Below are positions 59,159-64,000 of a stretch of DNA of 64,000 nucleotides, in pieces. A model generated the notes under the pieces. It ran no database searches. It was not told the DNA's origin and worked only from the letters and a program-made list of their open reading frames with translations. The DNA is from Cunninghamella blakesleeana (taxonomy: Eukaryota > Mucoromycota > Mucoromycetes > Mucorales > Cunninghamellaceae). Each line of letters begins with the position of its first letter. Position 1 is the stretch's first letter. The stretch lies in NCBI GenBank assembly GCA_017871115.1, contig JAFCIZ010000006.1, forward strand, positions 1 to 64,000. The letters run 5' to 3'. The position numbers and the translations under genes were made by a program.

Positions 59159-61150
59159 TTAACGACGTTTAGCTAACCCAATTCTTTTCTTTTCTTGATC
59201 ATAAATAGATACATAATGTTGTAAAAATCCATATCCCAAAAGCATTTCCAGCCCATCGCCAGATTCCATAAAATAAGTAGGACACATTCCATCAGTCTGT
59301 ATATATTATTAATATGGGCATAAATATATAAAAAAAAAAAAAAAAAAATGAATAAAAAAGATTTTACATATATATTTATGATTATATATATACGCTTACG
59401 CTTTGGTTTGGCATGATATAATCTTTAGGATCAAGGGTAAGTTCATAATCGCCAACATGAAAACCAATAGAGGTTAATTGTTGAGATTGACAAGGTACTA
59501 CAACAACTCCTTCTGCATCTGTACCAGCACCTTGAATACCGCCAAAAAGTTTATCTATAACTGCTCCAGGTAAAAACACCATAGTTGATCCAGTATCAAC
59601 TAGTGTTGCCAAAGGTCGAGTAAAAGAAAACTTTTCTTTACCAATTGCAATAGATGATATATCAATAGCCCAATATTCCTATTCAATATTAATATATTTA
59701 CAAGTTTCCAAAGAAATATTATTAGGGATTAATACTGAATAGAAAAAGAATCTCTGTAAACGTATCCCCTTCTCTCTCTCTTTTCTTTCTTTAATTATTA
59801 ATTCATTTACCTTAAATTGCTCATGGTTAGATATAGGTGCATAAGCAATATCGCTAGCAATTTTACTCGTATCAACTAAAAAAAAATATGAAAAACAATG
59901 AAATTTAAAATAAATAAACGATTTTATAACATAAAGGTTATATTTTATATTGTTATTATTATTTACGTACCTCCACCAAAGGTGATCTCGCCATTAATAC
60001 GGCTTACATCAAGCATATTGACTTTTTCTTGTAATGGATGAAAGTAAATGGAAAACATATTACTGGATAATAATTTGTTGTTATACATAGTGGTCACAAG
60101 AGTGGGGAATTCCTTTTGATCCTTTTTATTATTGTATTTACTAAGTGCATCGGGTCCAATACCTAAAATACCATCAGCTCGTATTTGTGTTAATTGACCA
60201 TCATTACTATTAGAAATAGCAAAAAAGACATTTGGAACAGAAACATTATTCACCGTAAAGGTATCCTATTTTGTTTTTTAAAAAAATAAAAAAAAATTAA
60301 AATAAAATGTAATGTATGCATACGTATAAGTAAATGCAATATAGTCAAAATCCTTTCTAATATGTTATTACTATATTTTTATTACCGTTGCAAGTACCCC
60401 ATCAGCAAATCCTTGACCATATTTGATTCCAAATGGAATATCTGTTCCTTTATAAGTTTTTGAGTTGTCTTTATTGTATTTTTGGTAAGGATTACCACAA
60501 GCAGAAGTACAAGTAGATGCTGGGACCCAAGTAGCCGATGAACCTAACAGTATTTAATTCGTGTTATTTTATAAATAGAAAAATAAAATGCAAGATCATT
60601 ATTAAAATTATTATAATTATTATAATTATAAAATATTTAAAAAAAAAAAAAAAAGATGAATCTCTTTGTATTACCAGTATCAATAACTAAAGAGAATGGT
60701 TGAGGTGGAGTACCTATTTATAAATTTATAAAAATCACCTTTTTTAGATTTTTTCTTCTTTTTTTCTTTTTTTTTTAAGTTAATACATATATATATATAT
60801 ATATATATATTACCAATACTTAAATCAATCAAATACTAATTAAAAATAATTATAATAATAATATAAATATTGCATACTATATGCTATAAAAAAATATATA
60901 ATCTTTTTTTTTTTTTTTTGCTTCAATATTAATATGCACTGAAGGAAAAACTTACAGCGACATCAAGATTTCTTAAAGGAGCATTGACTTGAGCCGAAGT
61001 GTGTTTTCTACCTTGAGAAGTTGAATAAGAAGTAGCATCTGTTCCAACGAATGGTACTGACAAAAACTTTTGTTCTTGGGCATTTACATCGCTGATCTGG
61101 TAAAAAAAGATGACTCCGAGGAATATATTAAATACTTTTATTTTATACAT
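59159..61150 (-). CDS. Secreted pepsin-type aspartic protease, family A1 (396 aa, 8 exons)
   Basis: Exons 61150-60956, 60835-60814 (22 nt), 60713-60675, 60543-60386, 60265-59971, 59875-59811, 59678-59400 and 59296-59159 join in frame. A signal peptide (1 to about 24, ending DVNAQ) is followed by a short propeptide with GRKHTS. The two catalytic motifs are FSLVIDTGSSATWVP (Asp84) and ATLVDTGSTMVFLP (Asp286). ADGILGIGP, GEITFGG and the final LLGYGFLQHYVSIYD are typical of fungal pepsins. The first DTG is split by an intron within its Gly codon. The mature enzyme should cleave extracellular or vacuolar proteins at acid pH. There is no GPI or membrane tail, so secretion is more likely than wall anchoring. 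A vacuolar destination cannot be excluded. Confidence 0.95.
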
Positions 61151-61918
61151 GATCGGTTAAAATGAATTGAATTAATAATAATAAAAGATAGATAAAATAA
61201 AATAAAATATAAATGAAAAAGAAGTGTAAATCAAATTGAATTCTTTTATTTCTTATTTTTATTTTTTATTTTTTATAGGTATTTGAATATGAACTTCCTT
61301 TTCAAACATCTCCTTATTTTTTTTTTCATATTTCTTTGTTCTTCTCTTTTATTTATTTAAATTGAGTTTGATCTTTACCGTATAAAGGTATACATACATA
61401 TTTTTTGTACATTGAAAATAAAAGTATCATTCATAAAACAGATCTATGTCTATATTATTTTCTCCAGTATCAAATTCTATATTATCTTGAACCTTTACTA
61501 TTTATTTTTATTTTTAGTTTTTTTTTTTTTTTTTTTTTCTGCCGTCAATTTTTAAAATAATCTATAGGTAATAAGAATCCTAGTTGTTATTTTAATTTGT
61601 AAAGATCTAAGATAATAAATAAATAAATAAAAAATCATAATCATAATAAACGTTATTTTAATATTCCATTTTACGATCCTATTTTCCCGATTTTTTAATT
61701 ATTATTATCCAGATCTTAGGATTTTTTTTTAAAGCAAAATTAAGAACGATATAAAAATAATAGAAAACGGGTAATTTTTCATTTTTTTTTTTTTTGAAAT
61801 TTTTTCTTCCTTTTTAATGATGTATACATATAAAAACATTATAATAAATGTAATAAAATAAAAAAAATAAAATAATTGGATGTTGCTAAATACAAAAATA
61901 AACTGATCTTCATCCCAT
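61151..61918. other. Promoter of the protease gene; 3' flank of eS24
   Basis: AT-rich spacer with a T run at 61516-61539 and a CT-rich stretch on the plus strand at 61290-61350. No gene is seen. Confidence 0.6.
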
Positions 61919-62974
61919 TTATTTCTTGCCAGCACTAGCATTAGCCTTCTTGGTACCACGGAATTTCTTAGCACGGTTCTTCTTTTCCTTACGTTGTTTA
62001 CGACCACCTTTAGCAGGTTCAGCTAAACCAATCTATTTTTTTTAATTGTTACATAAATTTATATATATAAAAAAAAGATTATCAATAAAACATCCATATC
62101 TCTTATTTACTTGAGTATTGATATAATTGTTGTTTATCCTTTTATACATATAAATCCATACTAATCCTTTTTTTTTCCTAATTCATATCCATATTTTGCA
62201 TTGATCCTCATTTATCTATATATCTATCTATAAATTAAATAGTATATCTATATATAGATATCTATTGATCTATACTTACGCGAACTAAACGATGCTTGGG
62301 TTCAAACTTCTTCAAAGCTTCAACGTTATCGTAAATAAGACCAAAACCAGTAGTACGACCACCACCAAATTGAGTCTTGAAACCGAAAACAGAAACAACT
62401 TCTTTATCGGTCTTGTACATCTTGGCAAGCTTTTCACGGAGTTCTTCGCGAGAAACATTAGCAAGACCAGGATGAATAACATCGACTACCATTTGCTTAC
62501 GTTGGAGTAAACGGTTGGTAAGGAATTTACGAGTACGAAGAGTGACAGTATCAGCCTAAATAATGGTATTAATAAATATATATTGTGTTGTCCAAAAAAA
62601 TAAAAAATAAATAAAATAAAATAAAAAAACAGGTATGTAGTGAGTATTTAAGGTTTTCCTATTTTATCCATTTATATATTTTTAATATTTTTAAAATAAT
62701 AATAATCGTGATGGAAAGGTTGAAATAATATTGAAAAATTCATTCGTTATTGTCGTTAATAAATGCAGCAAATTGTCCCATTCATACTATTTATTTTATA
62801 TTTGTAAATTGGTTTTAAAACATGTATTATTCGTTTTCTTTAAGCCATCCATATTAATCATCCATCCATCCATCCATTTTTAAAAATGTATCCATCTTTA
62901 TATCCATTCCATCTACGATTCGTATTATAGCTATGATAATAAAAAGTGTTGCTTTGATGATATAAACTTACCAT
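61919..62974 (-). CDS. RPS24: 40S ribosomal protein eS24 (130 aa, 3 exons)
   Basis: Exon 62974-62972 consists of the start codon alone, followed by a GTAAGT donor; exons 62555-62280 and 62032-61919 complete the gene. The protein starts [23 protein letters not shown], then [33 protein letters not shown] and a Lys/Arg-rich tail, matching eS24 of all eukaryotes in sequence and length. It belongs to the small ribosomal subunit and is needed for 18S rRNA maturation. The first intron (416 bp) is the longest among the genes here. A pyrimidine tract lies just upstream of the ATG. The spelling of the coding sequence is less AT-biased (GGT, CGT, AAG, GTC), as expected of a highly expressed gene. Confidence 0.97.
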
Positions 62975-64000
62975 ATTGTATCCAATTATAAAATAGAAGA
63001 GGAGAAAAAAAAAAAAGAGAGAGAGTAAGTAAATTTTTGATTAACCTGAAAACTGACATTTAAACACCGACTGTACCTTTAGTTTTTTCAACCTGCCCCT
63101 CTCACACCAATAAAAAAAAATATGCATGAAGAGTGAGATTATTTTAATATTAAAATGAATCATAAACATATATAAATATGTAATCTTTTATTTCATATTA
63201 TTATGTTGAATGTTTTATATAATCAATATGTTATTCAAATAAAAATATATAATAAACTAATTTATTTTTTCATGATATTTATCTATATATCCAAAAAAAG
63301 CTAATTAAAAATTCTATTCCTTGTACCTTTTTAGCCTTTTTATAGTGCATATAAATATAACTAACTCATATAGTGTGTGTAATTGAATATTTTCATTTTT
63401 TCCGTTATATTCTTCAAAATATAATATACAGAGATTATCTTCACAGGCTATAATAAAAGGTATTATAAAATAAGAGTTTAGAAAAATAACAAAAAAAATT
63501 GAACAGCAAAAAAAAAACTTTTATGAGTTTTTTTATTGTAGTATATTTTAAAATAATTAAGAATGAGTAAAGGGACGGATGATCCAAAAGGATTATAATA
63601 AAGTAGTAAGTGCCTGATTCTGTTTTAAAAGTAGGACAATTTAATATTTAATAAAAGTAAAAATAAATAAAATATAAATCTAAAATGACGAGGTTGTAGG
63701 GACAAGAGTTTACATCCGAAAATATAGATCAAAGGTTGTGTATTTAAAAGATTAACCAATTCGTTGCCTAGAGCGACATTTTTTTAATTTTAAATAAAGG
63801 TATTTTTTCTTGATAACTTTGATACGATAAGTTTATGATTGAAATGGATTATTTAGCTTAAATTTACTCTCCATTTTCATTTTTTTACTTGATCAGTTTT
63901 TATTTTTCTCCACGTACCTTTTTTTTAAAAAAAAGAAAAAAAGTAAAATACGTATAACAATTTCTGAATATTTGTTTAATAATATTTTATTATTTCTTAA
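62975..64000. other. Upstream region of RPS24, no further gene
   Basis: Apart from the proximal promoter the 1 kb is AT-rich, with a T/A palindrome at 63918-63934. No coding frame or RNA gene is visible to the end of the window. Confidence 0.6.
62996..63025 (-). promoter_or_regulatory. Polypyrimidine tract upstream of RPS24
   Basis: On the coding strand this reads CTCTCTCTC, a run of T and then CTCCTCTTC, ending 22 bases before the ATG. Pyrimidine-rich initiators of this sort are common at fungal and animal ribosomal protein genes. Use as transcription start is inferred. Confidence 0.5.

Noticed and set aside
1..64000. tRNA, rRNA, snoRNA and CRISPR signals
   Set aside because: No T-loop GGTTCRA block in a cloverleaf context, no rRNA-like conserved stretch, no box C/D pattern in the eS24 introns, and no spaced direct repeats were found by eye. 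A covariance-model search would be decisive.

Overview
This is a eukaryotic chromosome end, almost certainly from an early-diverging fungus; a Mucoromycota (Mucorales-like) genome is the best guess. The window opens with about 14 copies of CCCTAA in the orientation expected for a left telomere. Intergenic DNA is extremely AT-rich. Protein genes carry many short GT-AG introns with GTAAGT/GTAAAT donors and (T)ATAG acceptors. The gene set (Grr1, Pus4, Syg1/Xpr1, Pho85-type cyclin, Rpo41, myosin V, Pro1, pepsin-type protease, eS24) is fungal. The species assignment is inference. Exon structures were built by hand from splice signals and frame continuity; every model listed sums to an uninterrupted reading frame, but none is backed by RNA.

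Layout. 1-83 is telomere. 84-1263 is T-rich subtelomere. 1264-2919 is an intact Tc1-type DD34E transposon with terminal inverted repeats and a TA duplication. 2922-6701 holds no recognisable gene. 6702-26690 is a block of six genes, all on the minus strand: a Sok1/Tcp11 protein, a Grr1-like F-box/LRR protein, the Pus4 tRNA pseudouridine synthase, a Kre9/Knh-like single-pass membrane protein, a Syg1/Xpr1 SPX-EXS phosphate exporter and a Pho85-type cyclin. 28022-32579 is mitochondrial RNA polymerase, divergent from a small TPR-like protein. A KH-domain protein and a class V myosin are divergent at 33835-42827. A small Cys-rich membrane protein and a Gyp5-like TBC protein are divergent at 43025-47671. 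After a 3-kb gene-poor gap come glutamate 5-kinase, a small GPI-anchor-type mucin-like protein, a SET/MYND protein, a UPF0658-like multi-pass membrane protein, a secreted pepsin-type aspartic protease and ribosomal protein eS24.

How the genes relate. These are mostly housekeeping genes without operon logic. Several pairs share divergent promoters (Rpo41/TPR protein 236 bp, Pro1/GPI protein 378 bp, Cys-rich protein/TBC, KH protein/myosin). Syg1/Xpr1 and the Pho85-type cyclin both touch phosphate/inositol-pyrophosphate signalling and lie next to each other. Sok1 and Grr1, neighbours near the telomere, are both linked to nutrient signalling in yeast.

I did not find a clear new biological system. 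The items most worth following are the fold-back inside the left end of the transposon, a 90-residue charged insert in Rpo41 with a duplicated LFG motif, the orphan Cys-rich membrane protein, coding-strand pyrimidine tracts upstream of many genes, and T(n)A(n) palindromes that recur in introns and abut some 3' splice sites.
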